Positions 7,645 to 15,631 of a stretch of 19,690 bases of DNA are shown one piece after another. Source of the DNA: Streptosporangiaceae bacterium (lineage in GTDB: Bacteria > Actinomycetota > Actinomycetes > Streptosporangiales > Streptosporangiaceae); NCBI GenBank assembly GCA_030045215.1, contig JASIBJ010000503.1, positions 1 to 19,690 on the forward strand. The letters run 5' to 3'. The translations under genes and the position numbers were made by a program. Each line of letters opens with the position of its first letter. The first letter of the stretch is position 1. The notes beneath the pieces are model-generated. The model had not been told where the DNA came from. It saw only the letters and a program-made list of their open reading frames with translations, and ran no database searches.

Positions 7645-7650
7645 AGGCCC
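7637..7650 (+). promoter_or_regulatory. DosR/DevR-like box upstream of gap
   Basis: GGGACTAAAGGCCC matches the core GGGAC-TWWA-GTCCC at 13 of 14 positions, the best single match in the window. It overlaps the stop codon of the preceding gene and lies 135 bases before the gap ATG. A possible partner 22 bp downstream (7659-7672) matches only 5 of 10 half-site bases. Confidence 0.55.
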
Positions 7651-7785
7651 GCCGCCAGGCACCCGAACGCCCCTGCTCGCTCCGCACACCTTGGCCGAGA
7701 TTGGGTGTGGCGCTCGTTTCACGCGCCCCGGACCGGCGGTTGCGGGTCCGTGTACGGTCGCCACTGGCTGAAGGAAGAGGGAGCT

Positions 7786-8787
7786 ATGACCACGCGTATC
7801 GGCATCAACGGTTTCGGCCGGATCGGACGGGCGTTGGTCCGCCGCAGCCTCGAGCGCGATGACCTGGAGATCGTGGCGGTCAACGACATCACCGACGTCC
7901 GGACGCTCGCGCACCTGCTGGAGTTCGACTCCACGTACGGGCGGCTGCCGGCGAGGGTCAGTCACACCGACGACTCGATTCTGGTCAACGGCACGCCGAT
8001 CAAGGCGCTGAGTCTCCACACCCCGGTCGCGATTCCGTGGGAGGAACTGGGCGCGGACGTGGTTGTCGAGTCCACTGGGAAGTTCCGGAGCCGGGACGAT
8101 GCGGCGCAGCACCTCAAGGCCGGAGCCCGCAAGGTCCTGATCTCGGCGCCAGGCAAGGGCGTGGACCTGACCGTCGTCGTGGGTATCAACGACGGCGACT
8201 ACGATCCGGCGCGGCATGACATCATCTCCAACGCGTCGTGCACCACGAACTGCGTCGCCCCCATGGCCAAGGTGCTGCACGACTCCTTCGGCCTCGTGCA
8301 GGGCCTGATGACGACGGTGCACGCATACACCGGCGACCAGATGCTGCTCGACGCTCCGCACAAGGACCTGCGCCGGGCCCGTAGCGCTGCCATCAGCATC
8401 GTTCCGACCACCACCGGCGCGGCGCGGACGACCGGCCTGGTGATAGCCGAGCTGGCCGGGCGACTTGACGGCGTGGCCGTGCGGGTCCCGGTCGAAGACG
8501 GCTCGCTTACCGATCTCACGGCGGTGCTCTCCAGGGACATCACCGCAGACGAGGTCAATGACGCGTTCCGGCAGGCGGCCGAAGGCCCGCTGGCCGGCAT
8601 CGTGCGCTACAGCACCGACCCGCTGGTGTCGCGTGACATCATCGGGGACCCCGCATCGTGCGTGTTCGATTCTGGCCTGACCCAAGCCGCGGGCAGCCTG
8701 GTGAAGGTCTTCGGCTGGTACGACAACGAGTGGGGCTACGCCTGCAGGCTGGCAGACCTGGCTGGGATCGTTGGCGCTGCTCTGTGA
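7786..8787 (+). CDS. gap: Glyceraldehyde-3-phosphate dehydrogenase
   Basis: Phosphorylating GAPDH of 333 residues, full length. It converts glyceraldehyde 3-phosphate, phosphate and NAD+ to 1,3-bisphosphoglycerate in the cytosol. The N-terminal dinucleotide fold INGFGRIGR (7-15) is present, and VND (32-34) at the end of the second strand supports NAD preference. The catalytic block SNASCTTNC (148-156) places the cysteine at 152, with the partner His179 in TTVHAYT. PHKDLRRAR, PTTTGAARTTG and WYDNEWGY near the C-terminus are all typical. The ATG at 7786 has GGAAGAGGGAG just upstream. It is not next to pgk or tpi as in a housekeeping cluster, so it is probably a second, stress-related copy. A perfect hairpin follows the stop. 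Confidence 0.95.
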   Translation: MTTRIGINGFGRIGRALVRRSLERDDLEIVAVNDITDVRTLAHLLEFDSTYGRLPARVSHTDDSILVNGTPIKALSLHTPVAIPWEELGADVVVESTGKFRSRDDAAQHLKAGARKVLISAPGKGVDLTVVVGINDGDYDPARHDIISNASCTTNCVAPMAKVLHDSFGLVQGLMTTVHAYTGDQMLLDAPHKDLRRARSAAISIVPTTTGAARTTGLVIAELAGRLDGVAVRVPVEDGSLTDLTAVLSRDITADEVNDAFRQAAEGPLAGIVRYSTDPLVSRDIIGDPASCVFDSGLTQAAGSLVKVFGWYDNEWGYACRLADLAGIVGAAL

Positions 8788-8791
8788 CAAA

Positions 8792-8815
8792 CAGCGCCGT
8801 CGCATGACGGCGCTG
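8792..8815 (+). terminator. Perfect hairpin after gap
   Basis: CAGCGCCGTC and GACGGCGCTG form a perfect 10-bp stem with a GCAT loop, 4 bases after the gap stop. No T run follows, as is common in high-GC actinobacteria. Confidence 0.65.
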
Positions 8816-8823
8816 CTCACGAT

Positions 8824-8864
8824 AAAACTGAGGGGCCGGCCGGTTGGTCCGGGCGGCCCCTCAG
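8824..8864 (-). terminator. Rho-independent terminator for the minus-strand decarboxylase / micro-protein unit
   Basis: On the minus strand a perfect 10-bp stem CTGAGGGGCC / GGCCCCTCAG (8864-8855 with 8837-8828, 17-base loop) is followed at once by TTTT. It lies 10 bases past the stop of the micro-protein gene. It faces the gap hairpin, so the two transcripts are insulated from each other. Confidence 0.75.
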
Positions 8865-8874
8865 CCATGCGCGA

Positions 8875-8988
8875 TCAGTGCGTGCTGGACATCTTGTGCA
8901 TGGCGCGGAACCGGGTGATGTCCTTGCGCCCGGCCAGCAGCGCCACGCAGATCGCGGCGACGGGCACCGCCCAGAGGATGTTCTTCAT
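8875..8988 (-). CDS. 37-residue membrane micro-protein (DUF6893-like)
   Basis: A short gene with an excellent ribosome site: AGGAGG, 5 bases, then ATG. The product starts MKNILWAVPVAAICVALLAG, one hydrophobic helix, then a basic tail RKDITRFRAMHKM and ends SSTH. The layout (short N-terminal helix, then D-I-x-R-[FY] and a basic tail) resembles the small actinobacterial family I know as DUF6893; that link rests on pattern memory only. It lies 109 bases downstream of the decarboxylase on the same strand and 10 bases before a T-tailed terminator, so it is probably the last gene of that transcript. Function is unknown; a single-pass membrane peptide is the likely product. Confidence 0.65.
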   Translation of the reverse strand: MKNILWAVPVAAICVALLAGRKDITRFRAMHKMSSTH

Positions 8989-9097
8989 CTCGTCCTCCTC
9001 TCATCGGGCGGCACTTCGCACGCCCACGCTTGCGACTTCCACGATCCCCTGGGCGCGGGCCGGCGGGCAGGGCCGAAGGTCTGGCCCCGCGGGGCAC

Positions 9098-11386
9098 CTA
9101 GTCCTGGGCCGGCTGAGTGCAGCTCACCGTGAACCGGACGGTGCCGTCCTCAAGGTGCTTCCGGACGACGCCCTGGACCTCGTTCTCGAAGCCGGGGAAC
9201 CGCTCGTCCCAGCGCTCGAACAGCCGCAGGTAGTCGATGATCGGCCTGGACTGTGAGTCGAACTTCTCGCCTGGCACGACGACCGGTATCCCTGGAGGGT
9301 AGAGCAGACAGGTCACGGCGCTGATCCGGCCTTCGAGCCGGTCGAGCGGCACCTGCTCGGTCTGGCCCCGGACGAGCGCGGCGAAGGCGGCGGCCGGAGT
9401 CAGCTCGGGAACGGGCAGCTCGGCGGAGATGGCCTCCTGCATCCGCGCGGTGTCGTAGCCGGACAGGAAGGCGTGCATCTGGCCGGCCAGGTCCTTCAGG
9501 CCGATGCCCGCGTAGCGCTCGCCGAAAGCCGCGAGCTCGGGCTGCGCCTCCGTGACCGGCATGTTGGCCTCGTAGGCGCGATGGAAGTCGAACAGCTCGG
9601 CCAGCAGCGTGCCCGACTTGCCGCGGGTCACCGCGATCGAGAACAGCACCAGGATCGAGTAGTAGCCCGTCTTCTCAACGACGACGCCGTGGGAGCGGAG
9701 GTAGGCGGAGACCAGGCTGGCCGGTATCCCCCGGTCTTCCGGCTTGCCGTCGGCCCCGAGGCCCGGCGTGACCAGCGTGACCTTGACCGGGTCGAGCATG
9801 GCCTCGCCCGGCAGGACGCCAGTGAACCCGTGCCAGCTGCGCCCCGCGGCGAGCTGCCACGTGTCCTGCCGCTGGGCCGCCACCACGGCTCCGCCGGCCT
9901 GGCTGCCGGATGGCCCGAGCGATGGCTGGAACACGCTGAACCACCAGGTGCCGTCGGCTGCCATCCGCCTCGCGACGTCGGTCATCTCCTGCCGGAAGTC
10001 GAGGGCCTCGTCGACCGCGTCGTCCACCAGCGCGCGCCCCGCTGCGCCCTCCATCATCCTGGTGGCGACGTCTAGCGATGCCACGATCCCGTACTGCGGC
10101 GAGGTTGAGGTGTGCATCATGAACGCCTCGTTAAAGCGGGGCCTCGGCAGCGGCGTGCGGCCCTGGCGGATGTGGATCATCGATGCCTGGGACAAGGCAG
10201 CCAGCATCTTGTGCGTGGACATGGTGGTGATCACCGTCGGCCTGTCCGGATCGGAGTCGCGCTTGGCTGCCATTCCGAAATGGCCCGCGTAAACCGGGTG
10301 GAACGCGGCGTAGGGAATCCAGGCCTCGTCCAGGAGGACGTGCTCGGCCACCTGGCCGAGGCAGCTCACCAGCCGAGCGGTGTCGTACATCGTGCCGTCG
10401 TAGGTGGAGTTGGTGACGACGGCGAGCCGGGCGCGCTCGACCGTCCGCCCGGTCAGCAGCGGGTTCCCGGCGATCTTCGCTCGGATCGCGGCCGGATTGA
10501 GGTCGGCCGCGCGGATCGGGCCGATCAGCCCGAGGGCGTTGCGCGCCGACTGCAGCCACACCGGGATAGCCCCGGTCTGGATCACCGAGTTGACGATCGA
10601 CTTGTGGCAGTTGCGGTCGAGCAGCACGACGTCGCCCGGCGAGATGGTGGCACGGAAGACGATCTGGTTCGACATGGTCGTGCCGTTGGTCACGAAGTAG
10701 GTGTCGTCCGCGCCGAATACCCTGGCCGCGTTGGCCTCGGCTTCCGCGACCACGCCCTCGTGCTCGAGAATCGAGCCGAGCTCGGGTACGGAAGAAGAGA
10801 TGTCGGCGCGCAGGAACCGCTCGCCGACGAAGTCGAAGAACAGGCGGCCGGCCGGGGACTTCAGGAACGCCAGGCCGCCCATGTGACCGGGTGTGTGCCA
10901 GGAGTACCGGTACTCGTTCACGTACCTTGCCAGCGCGCCAAAGAACGGCGGCAGCAGGCTTTCGTGATACTGGCGCATGGCGGTGCGGATATGGCCGACA
11001 ATCCAGTGCGGGGTGTCCTCGGTCAGCCACAGCGCGCCCGACAGTGACTCGGCCAGCTCCGGGCTGATGTCGCAGACCGACAACCCTTCGGTCATGAGGA
11101 ACGAGGGGAGTCCGTTGAACCGCGCTCTGGCCACCGCGAGCAGTCCGGCCGGAGTGCGAGACCGGTCGGGCGGGGCGCTGCTCTCCGCCCAGCCGACCAG
11201 TACCGCACCGAGCTCGGGATGCGTGCGCAGCATCAGCTCGCCGTCGGCGTAGCCGTCTGCTTCCAGCACGACCAGGCCTTCCTCGTGCATCTCGCCGATG
11301 ATGCGCTTGATCGCGGTGCGCACCGCCAGGCCCTGCTCGCTCTCGTCGTGCACCACCAGTACTGGCATGTCGTCGAGCGGCCCCAT
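9098..11386 (-). CDS. Orn/Lys/Arg decarboxylase, PLP-dependent, full length
   Basis: Fold-type I biodegradative amino acid decarboxylase of 762 residues (AdiA / CadA / SpeF group). It removes CO2 from a basic amino acid and consumes a proton. An N-terminal receiver-like wing domain (about 1-140) is followed by the PLP domain: TNGTTMSNQ (233-241), DRNCHKS (257-263), DEAWIPYAAFHP (353-364) and the Schiff-base lysine K393 in STHKMLAALSQASMIH. The C-terminal domain has WHGFTG, AMLDPVKVTLVTPG and LLYPPGIPVVVPGEKF. The exact substrate cannot be read from sequence. The ATG has GGGAGG upstream. A weak DosR-like box lies 63 bases before the start. It is head-to-head with a fragment of a different decarboxylase at 11582. 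Confidence 0.92.
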   Translation of the reverse strand: MGPLDDMPVLVVHDESEQGLAVRTAIKRIIGEMHEEGLVVLEADGYADGELMLRTHPELGAVLVGWAESSAPPDRSRTPAGLLAVARARFNGLPSFLMTEGLSVCDISPELAESLSGALWLTEDTPHWIVGHIRTAMRQYHESLLPPFFGALARYVNEYRYSWHTPGHMGGLAFLKSPAGRLFFDFVGERFLRADISSSVPELGSILEHEGVVAEAEANAARVFGADDTYFVTNGTTMSNQIVFRATISPGDVVLLDRNCHKSIVNSVIQTGAIPVWLQSARNALGLIGPIRAADLNPAAIRAKIAGNPLLTGRTVERARLAVVTNSTYDGTMYDTARLVSCLGQVAEHVLLDEAWIPYAAFHPVYAGHFGMAAKRDSDPDRPTVITTMSTHKMLAALSQASMIHIRQGRTPLPRPRFNEAFMMHTSTSPQYGIVASLDVATRMMEGAAGRALVDDAVDEALDFRQEMTDVARRMAADGTWWFSVFQPSLGPSGSQAGGAVVAAQRQDTWQLAAGRSWHGFTGVLPGEAMLDPVKVTLVTPGLGADGKPEDRGIPASLVSAYLRSHGVVVEKTGYYSILVLFSIAVTRGKSGTLLAELFDFHRAYEANMPVTEAQPELAAFGERYAGIGLKDLAGQMHAFLSGYDTARMQEAISAELPVPELTPAAAFAALVRGQTEQVPLDRLEGRISAVTCLLYPPGIPVVVPGEKFDSQSRPIIDYLRLFERWDERFPGFENEVQGVVRKHLEDGTVRFTVSCTQPAQD

Positions 11387-11448
11387 TGCTGCCCTCCCAA
11401 CCTCGCCGGTTCCAGCACCACGCTCGCGTCACCATCTCGGTGCCGCCA

Positions 11449-11462
11449 GAGCCAAAAGTCCT
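11449..11462 (-). promoter_or_regulatory. Weak DosR/DevR-like box ahead of the decarboxylase
   Basis: On the minus strand it reads AGGACTTTTGGCTC, 7 of 10 half-site bases. The centre is 70 bases upstream of the decarboxylase ATG, a suitable place. No good partner at 22 bp. Confidence 0.25.
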
Positions 11463-11581
11463 GTGGCCATGGAGGTCGGGACCATGCGCGCGCTGCGCGG
11501 GACGTTCGGCTCTGCGGCAAATGGCGTGGTAAAGCCGATGCTGAATTTGCCGAGGGGGGCGAAGCTGCCTCCTGCGCAAGA

Positions 11582-12589
11582 AAAGTTGAGCGCTACCACG
11601 ACGAGATCGCAGCCCGCGAAGGCAGCGCGCAGACGAACTGGTTCTTCGGCATCTTCGGGCCGCACCGGGTCACGGTCAGCGCCGACCAGCTGCGCGCGGC
11701 TGCCGCGGCGGCCTACCTGGATATTCAGGTCAGGGAGCAGCTGGAGAAGACCGCCGCGGACGGAGGGCTCAGCGAGGTCTCCTGGCGAGATGTACCCGAC
11801 GACATCCTGGCCACAGTGCCGGAGTGCTGGATGTTCCACGACGGCGACGACTGGCACGACCTATCCGGCCTCGCACCGGGCTACGCGATGCTCGACCCCA
11901 CCAAGTGCTCCCTCACCACGCCCGGCATCGAGGGAGGGCGTCAGTTCGCCGCGACCGGGATCCCCGTCGCGGTGCCGGCCGCATTCCTGCGGGCGCGGGG
12001 CATCGTGAACGAGAAGACCAGCTTCTACACGATTCTGCTGCTCGTCACGGCCGCGATCGAGCGGGGCAAGTCCGGAGCGCTGTTGTCGGAACTGCTCGAG
12101 TTCAAGCGGGCTTACGACGACGGCACGCTGGTCAGGGACGCACTGCCGGAGCTCGCGGCGGCACACCGGGCCCGGTACGGTCGGGTGACCGTCCGCCAGC
12201 TCTGCGACGAGATGCACGAGCTGCTCAGCTTGAGCAAAGCCGACGAGCTGCAGCGCGCTGTGTACAACGCGGAGCACGAGCCAGAGATAGTCGTGTCCCC
12301 CGCTGCCGGGCACACCGCCCTCGTGAGGGGAGACGTCGACCTGGTGCCGCTGGATGAGCTCGCGGGCCGGGTCGCGGCCAGCCTGATCGTCGTGTACCCG
12401 CCCGGCATCGCGATCATGGTGCCTGGCGAGCGGTTCCCCGCTGACTCGGCGGCGGTCGCCTATCTGCGCCTGTTCGAGGAGAGCGACAACCAGTTCCCTG
12501 GCTTCGAGTCGGAGATGCAGGGTATCTTCCCGCGCCGCGAGGCCGACGGCCGGCTCCGCTACTACACCTACGTCGTCAAGGAGCACTAG
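11582..12589 (+). pseudogene. C-terminal fragment of a second Orn/Lys/Arg decarboxylase
   Basis: The frame is intact for about 335 codons and reads as the last part of an Orn/Lys/Arg decarboxylase: KVERYHDEI, NWFFGIFGP, AMLDPTKCSLTTPGI, GIVNEKTSFYTILLL, RGKSGALLSELLEFKRAY, VYPPGIAIMVPGERF and QFPGFESEMQGIF. The whole N-terminal wing and PLP domain, with the catalytic lysine, is absent. No good start or ribosome site is visible near 11540-11590, although the frame is open upstream to about 11219, antisense to the neighbouring gene. By eye it is about half identical to the C-terminus of the intact enzyme at 9098, so it is an old paralogue and not a fresh duplicate. Most simply it is a truncated relic. 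The uninterrupted frame and conserved residues leave open a short functional C-terminal protein. A strong hairpin follows the stop. Confidence 0.75.
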
Positions 12590-12595
12590 TACGGC

Positions 12596-12631
12596 CGCAC
12601 CGGCCAGGCGCAGCTGCGCCAGGCCGGTGCG
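12596..12631. terminator. Long palindromic hairpin between convergent genes
   Basis: An outer stem GCACCGGCC / GGCCGGTGC (extended by one C-G pair) encloses, across one A/A mismatch, the 14-base palindrome GGCGCAGCTGCGCC. It sits between the ends of the decarboxylase fragment (plus) and a Usp gene (minus), so it can terminate both. It lacks T runs. Confidence 0.7.
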
Positions 12632-12644
12632 CCATGGCCTCCGG

Positions 12645-13088
12645 TCACGAGCGCGCTGGCCCCCTGAGCACGACGACCGGGCATGTGGCGTGATGGACGC
12701 ATTGCTGGCCGGTGGAACCGAGCAGGGCCTCGACGAAGCCGCCATGACCGCGGCTGCCCACGACGAGCAGGTCAGCAGCGGTCGCCGCGGCCAGCAGGGC
12801 GCCGGCCGGATTGCCCTCCACCACGTGATACTGCAACTCGGCTGGCGGCGGCCACCCGGCTACTTCCGTGATCGTCTCGGTGATAGCCCGCATGGCCAGG
12901 TCTTCCCAGTCGACAAACACCGGAACCCGCTGTCCCGAGATGGCCGGGTGCTCCCAGACGATGACTGCGTCGACGATGGAGGAGGTCAGCCTGGCCTGAC
13001 CGAGCGCCCAGGCCAGGGCAGCCTTCGACGACGCCGATCCGTCGACACCGACAACTATGCGGCGGCTAGCTTCGTTCCGCTCGGTCAT
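12645..13088 (-). CDS. Universal stress protein, single domain
   Basis: UspA-fold protein of 147 residues with an intact nucleotide loop: IVVGVDGSASSKAAL near the N-terminus and VVGSRGHGGFVEALLGS near the C-terminus, keeping the full G-2x-G-9x-GS motif, then QQCVHHATCPVVVL. I chose ATG 13088 because GGGGGAG lies 4-5 bases upstream; an upstream ATG at 13112 would add 8 residues without a ribosome site. It is about 270 bases downstream of pgk on the same strand and probably has its own promoter. No convincing DosR-type pair was found ahead of it. Confidence 0.92.
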   Translation of the reverse strand: MTERNEASRRIVVGVDGSASSKAALAWALGQARLTSSIVDAVIVWEHPAISGQRVPVFVDWEDLAMRAITETITEVAGWPPPAELQYHVVEGNPAGALLAAATAADLLVVGSRGHGGFVEALLGSTGQQCVHHATCPVVVLRGPARS

Positions 13089-13362
13089 CTGCTCCCCCTG
13101 GCTTGCGACCAACGCCAGCCTTCATACCCGCTGGACAACAGTAGCCAGCTCGCCCGGGCAGTCCGCCAGCCGACCTCGTCGGCAGGCAGACCGGACCACC
13201 CCTGCGGGCGGCTTGAGTCTCAGCGCGCGAGAGCCGCAAGCTGATGATCGTCCAGCGCCGGAACTATCGCGGCTGGCTGTGGTGCGCCGGTGTACCGCTC
13301 AGTACCGTTGGCGTCACCGGCCCAGTGAACTCACGCCTGAGCCGTTGCATGTGGCGGGCCCG
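13089..13362. other. Intergenic region between pgk and the 12645 Usp gene
   Basis: About 274 bases that should hold the Usp promoter. The only DosR-like match is TGGACAACAGTAGC (13132-13145, 7 of 10 half-site bases) without a partner. No gene, repeat or strong hairpin is seen. Confidence 0.4.
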
Positions 13363-14544
13363 TCATTCCAGCGCAGCCAGCCCTGGCAGGTCCTTGCCCT
13401 CGAGGTACTCAAGGCTCGCGCCGCCACCGGTAGAGACGTGCCCGAACGCGCTGTCGGCAAAGCCGAGGGCGCGCACAGCAGCGGCTGTGTCTCCCCCACC
13501 GATCATCGTGAACCCGGAACTGTCAGCCAGTGCGTGCGCGATCGCCCTCGTGCCGAACGCGAACGGGCCTAGCTCGCAAACTCCCATCGGCCCGTTCCAG
13601 AAGACCGTTCTCGCGGCAGCAATTCTCTGCGTGAACAGGCCGGCCGTTTCCGGTCCGATGTCGAGCGCCATCCGATCCGCTGGTATCGCGGTAGAAGGGA
13701 CTATCTCGCCGTGCTCGTGCGGGTCTCGGTGGGCGGCAACCGCTAGGTCTGCTGGCAGCACGACATCCACACCGGACTTCGCTGCCTTGTCCAGGTAAGC
13801 GCGCGCGGTCGCAATGTCGCCCTCAAGCAGCGAAAGCCCGGTCGGGTAGCCTTGCCCGGCGAGGAACGTGAGCGCCATGGCGCCGCCAATCAGCACCTGG
13901 TCGGCAGTTCCGATCAGGCTGCCGACAACGGAAAGTTTGTCGGCGACCTTGGCGCCGCCGAGCACGACGGCATAAGGCCGGGTGATGTTCTCGGTCAACC
14001 GGTCAAGGGCAGCGGTCTCGGCCTGGATCAGGTAACCCGCCGCGTGCGGCAGGCGGGCAGGCACGTCATACACGCTGGCATGCCGACGGTGCACGGCCCC
14101 AAACCCGTCGCCCACATACACGTCGGCAAGCGCCGCAAGCTGGTCAGCGAATCGGCTGCGCTCCGCGTCGTCCTTGCTGGTCTCCCCAGGATAGAAACGA
14201 AGGTTCTCCAGCAGGAGCACCTGTCCGGGCGCCAGGCCCGCGACGGCGGCGCTCGCCACCGGGCCGACCGCCTCGGCGACAAGCCTGACCTGCTGATGGA
14301 GAAGCTCGCCGAGCCTGGCCGCCACCGGGGCCAGGCTGAACGCGGGATCGGGGACACCGGGCGGCCGACCCAGATGCGAGCAGGCGATCACAGACGCCCC
14401 GCGCGCAAGCAGCTCTGTCAGCGTCGGCAGGCAGGCTCGGATCTTGCCGTCATCGACGATCCGGCTGCCGTCCATCGGCACGTTCAGGTCCAGGCGGAGC
14501 AGAACGCGCTTGCCCGCAACGTCCAGTTCATCCATGATGCGCAT
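13363..14544 (-). CDS. pgk: Phosphoglycerate kinase
   Basis: Cytosolic glycolytic kinase of 393 residues, full length, transferring phosphate from 1,3-bisphosphoglycerate to ADP. Substrate-site motifs RLDLNVP (17-23) and SHLGRP (56-61) are present, with GGAKVADKLSV for nucleotide binding, WNGPMGVCE, and the C-terminal GGGDTAAAV and STGGGASLEYLEGKDLPG. The ATG at 14544 has GGGGT about 8 bases upstream; a second ATG three codons in is possible but lacks a ribosome site. It lies 112 bases downstream of the stomatin gene on the same strand and apart from gap, unlike the usual gap-pgk-tpi cluster. It is therefore probably a second, condition-specific copy working with the gap gene in this window. 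Confidence 0.95.
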   Translation of the reverse strand: MRIMDELDVAGKRVLLRLDLNVPMDGSRIVDDGKIRACLPTLTELLARGASVIACSHLGRPPGVPDPAFSLAPVAARLGELLHQQVRLVAEAVGPVASAAVAGLAPGQVLLLENLRFYPGETSKDDAERSRFADQLAALADVYVGDGFGAVHRRHASVYDVPARLPHAAGYLIQAETAALDRLTENITRPYAVVLGGAKVADKLSVVGSLIGTADQVLIGGAMALTFLAGQGYPTGLSLLEGDIATARAYLDKAAKSGVDVVLPADLAVAAHRDPHEHGEIVPSTAIPADRMALDIGPETAGLFTQRIAAARTVFWNGPMGVCELGPFAFGTRAIAHALADSSGFTMIGGGDTAAAVRALGFADSAFGHVSTGGGASLEYLEGKDLPGLAALE

Positions 14545-14656
14545 CGCACTACCCCATCTCGCCCCGCCGCCGGGCCGTCGGCGGCTCCATTTCTGTGCTC
14601 GATCAAAATGCCGCCGGCCGGTCGCAGACCACAGCCCTGACCGTGGGCCGTTCAGC

Positions 14657-15526
14657 TCAGGCGCCGCCGTTGGCCGAGGCTGCGGCTGGTACTGCCGCCG
14701 CGACGCTGGCCTCAGCCGGGACTTCCGATGGTTGCTGGATGCGGCTGATCCCGGCGGCGCCCGACTCCCGGCTGAGGAAGGCCCCCAGCTCTTCGATCGT
14801 GGTCATGAGCGGAGCCGGGAACACCACGGTGGTGTTCTTGTCGACGCCGATCTCCACCAGGCTCTGCAGGTTGCGCAGCTGGAGCGCGAGCGGGTGCGCC
14901 ATCATCGTGTCCGACGCCTGGCCGAGTGCGGCGGCTGCCAGCGACTCGCCCTCCGCATTGATGATCTTGGCGCGCTTCTCTCGCTCTGCCTCGGCCTGCT
15001 TCGCCATGGCGCGCTTCATGCTCTCAGGCAGCTGGATGTCCTTCAGCTCGACCAGGGTGACTTCGACGCCCCACTCGGCGGTGGTGATGTCGAGGATCTT
15101 GCGGATGTCCATGTTGATTGCATCGGTCTCGGACAGGGTCTGATCCAGCGAGTGCTGGCCGACGACCTTGCGCAGCGTCGTCTGGGCGATCTGATTGATC
15201 GCCGCGCTGACGTTTTCGATCGCGAGGACCGACTTGACCGCGTCCACCACGCGGAAATACGCAACCGCAGACACGTCCACGCTGACGTTGTCACGCGTGA
15301 TGATGCCCTGCGACTGGATCGGCATGGTTACGACTCGAAGCGACACCTTACGGAGGGTGTCAATGAACGGGATGATCAGCCGCAGTCCCGGAGCTCGTGC
15401 GCCGCGGAACCGGCCGAATCGGAACAGTACGCCTTGCTCGTACTGCCAGACGATCCGCACTGCCAGCGCCAGGGTCACCACGATCAGCAGCGCAACGATA
15501 ATCAGGACGACAATCAGGGTCTTCAT
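14657..15526 (-). CDS. Stomatin/slipin family (SPFH) membrane protein
   Basis: SPFH-domain protein of 289 residues. An N-terminal helix (3-24) anchors it in the membrane. The band-7 domain follows: WQYEQGVLFRFGRF, PGLRLIIPFIDTLRKV, ITRDNVSVDVSAVAYFRVVD, TLRKVVGQHSLDQTLSE and GVEVTLVELKDIQLP. A helical stretch RAMAKQAEAEREKRAKIINA precedes an Ala-rich tail. Slipins scaffold membrane microdomains and often pair with an NfeD-type protein; none is adjacent here. The true start is ATG 15526 with GGGAG 8 bases upstream. The frame is open further 5' to 15610, but that part runs into the regulatory boxes. A -10-like TGTAGT (minus, 15553-15548) lies 35 bases from the proximal box. Confidence 0.92.
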   Translation of the reverse strand: MKTLIVVLIIVALLIVVTLALAVRIVWQYEQGVLFRFGRFRGARAPGLRLIIPFIDTLRKVSLRVVTMPIQSQGIITRDNVSVDVSAVAYFRVVDAVKSVLAIENVSAAINQIAQTTLRKVVGQHSLDQTLSETDAINMDIRKILDITTAEWGVEVTLVELKDIQLPESMKRAMAKQAEAEREKRAKIINAEGESLAAAALGQASDTMMAHPLALQLRNLQSLVEIGVDKNTTVVFPAPLMTTIEELGAFLSRESGAAGISRIQQPSEVPAEASVAAAVPAAASANGGA

Positions 15527-15581
15527 GACGGACTCCCGCCTTAGGTCACTACATGCTGACGCGACCACGCTATGCGCAGGA

Positions 15582-15617
15582 GGGCCGAAAGTCCCAGACC
15601 GCAGAGTCACAGGTCGC
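15582..15617 (-). promoter_or_regulatory. Paired DosR/DevR-like boxes ahead of the stomatin gene
   Basis: On the minus strand the proximal box is GGGACTTTCGGCCC (15595-15582; 9 of 10 half-site bases) and the distal box is GCGACCTGTGACTC (15617-15604; 7 of 10). Centres are exactly 22 bp apart. The proximal centre is 62 bases before the ATG and 35 bases from a -10-like TGTAGT, the same offset as at the 5209 Usp promoter. Confidence 0.62.
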
Positions 15618-15631
15618 TCGGCCCGATTGAA

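Noticed and set aside
7084..8868. A 594-codon minus-strand open frame
   Set aside because: It lies antisense to the cNMP-domain and gap genes, which have real motifs and ribosome sites; its product has no recognisable domain.
11298..12008. A plus-strand open frame overlapping the decarboxylase fragment
   Set aside because: Its translation is Ser/Arg/Pro-rich without motifs, and the other frame carries the decarboxylase homology.
13132..13145. TGGACAACAGTAGC as a box for the 12645 Usp gene
   Set aside because: It matches 7 of 10 half-site bases but has no partner at 22 bp on either side; insufficient alone.
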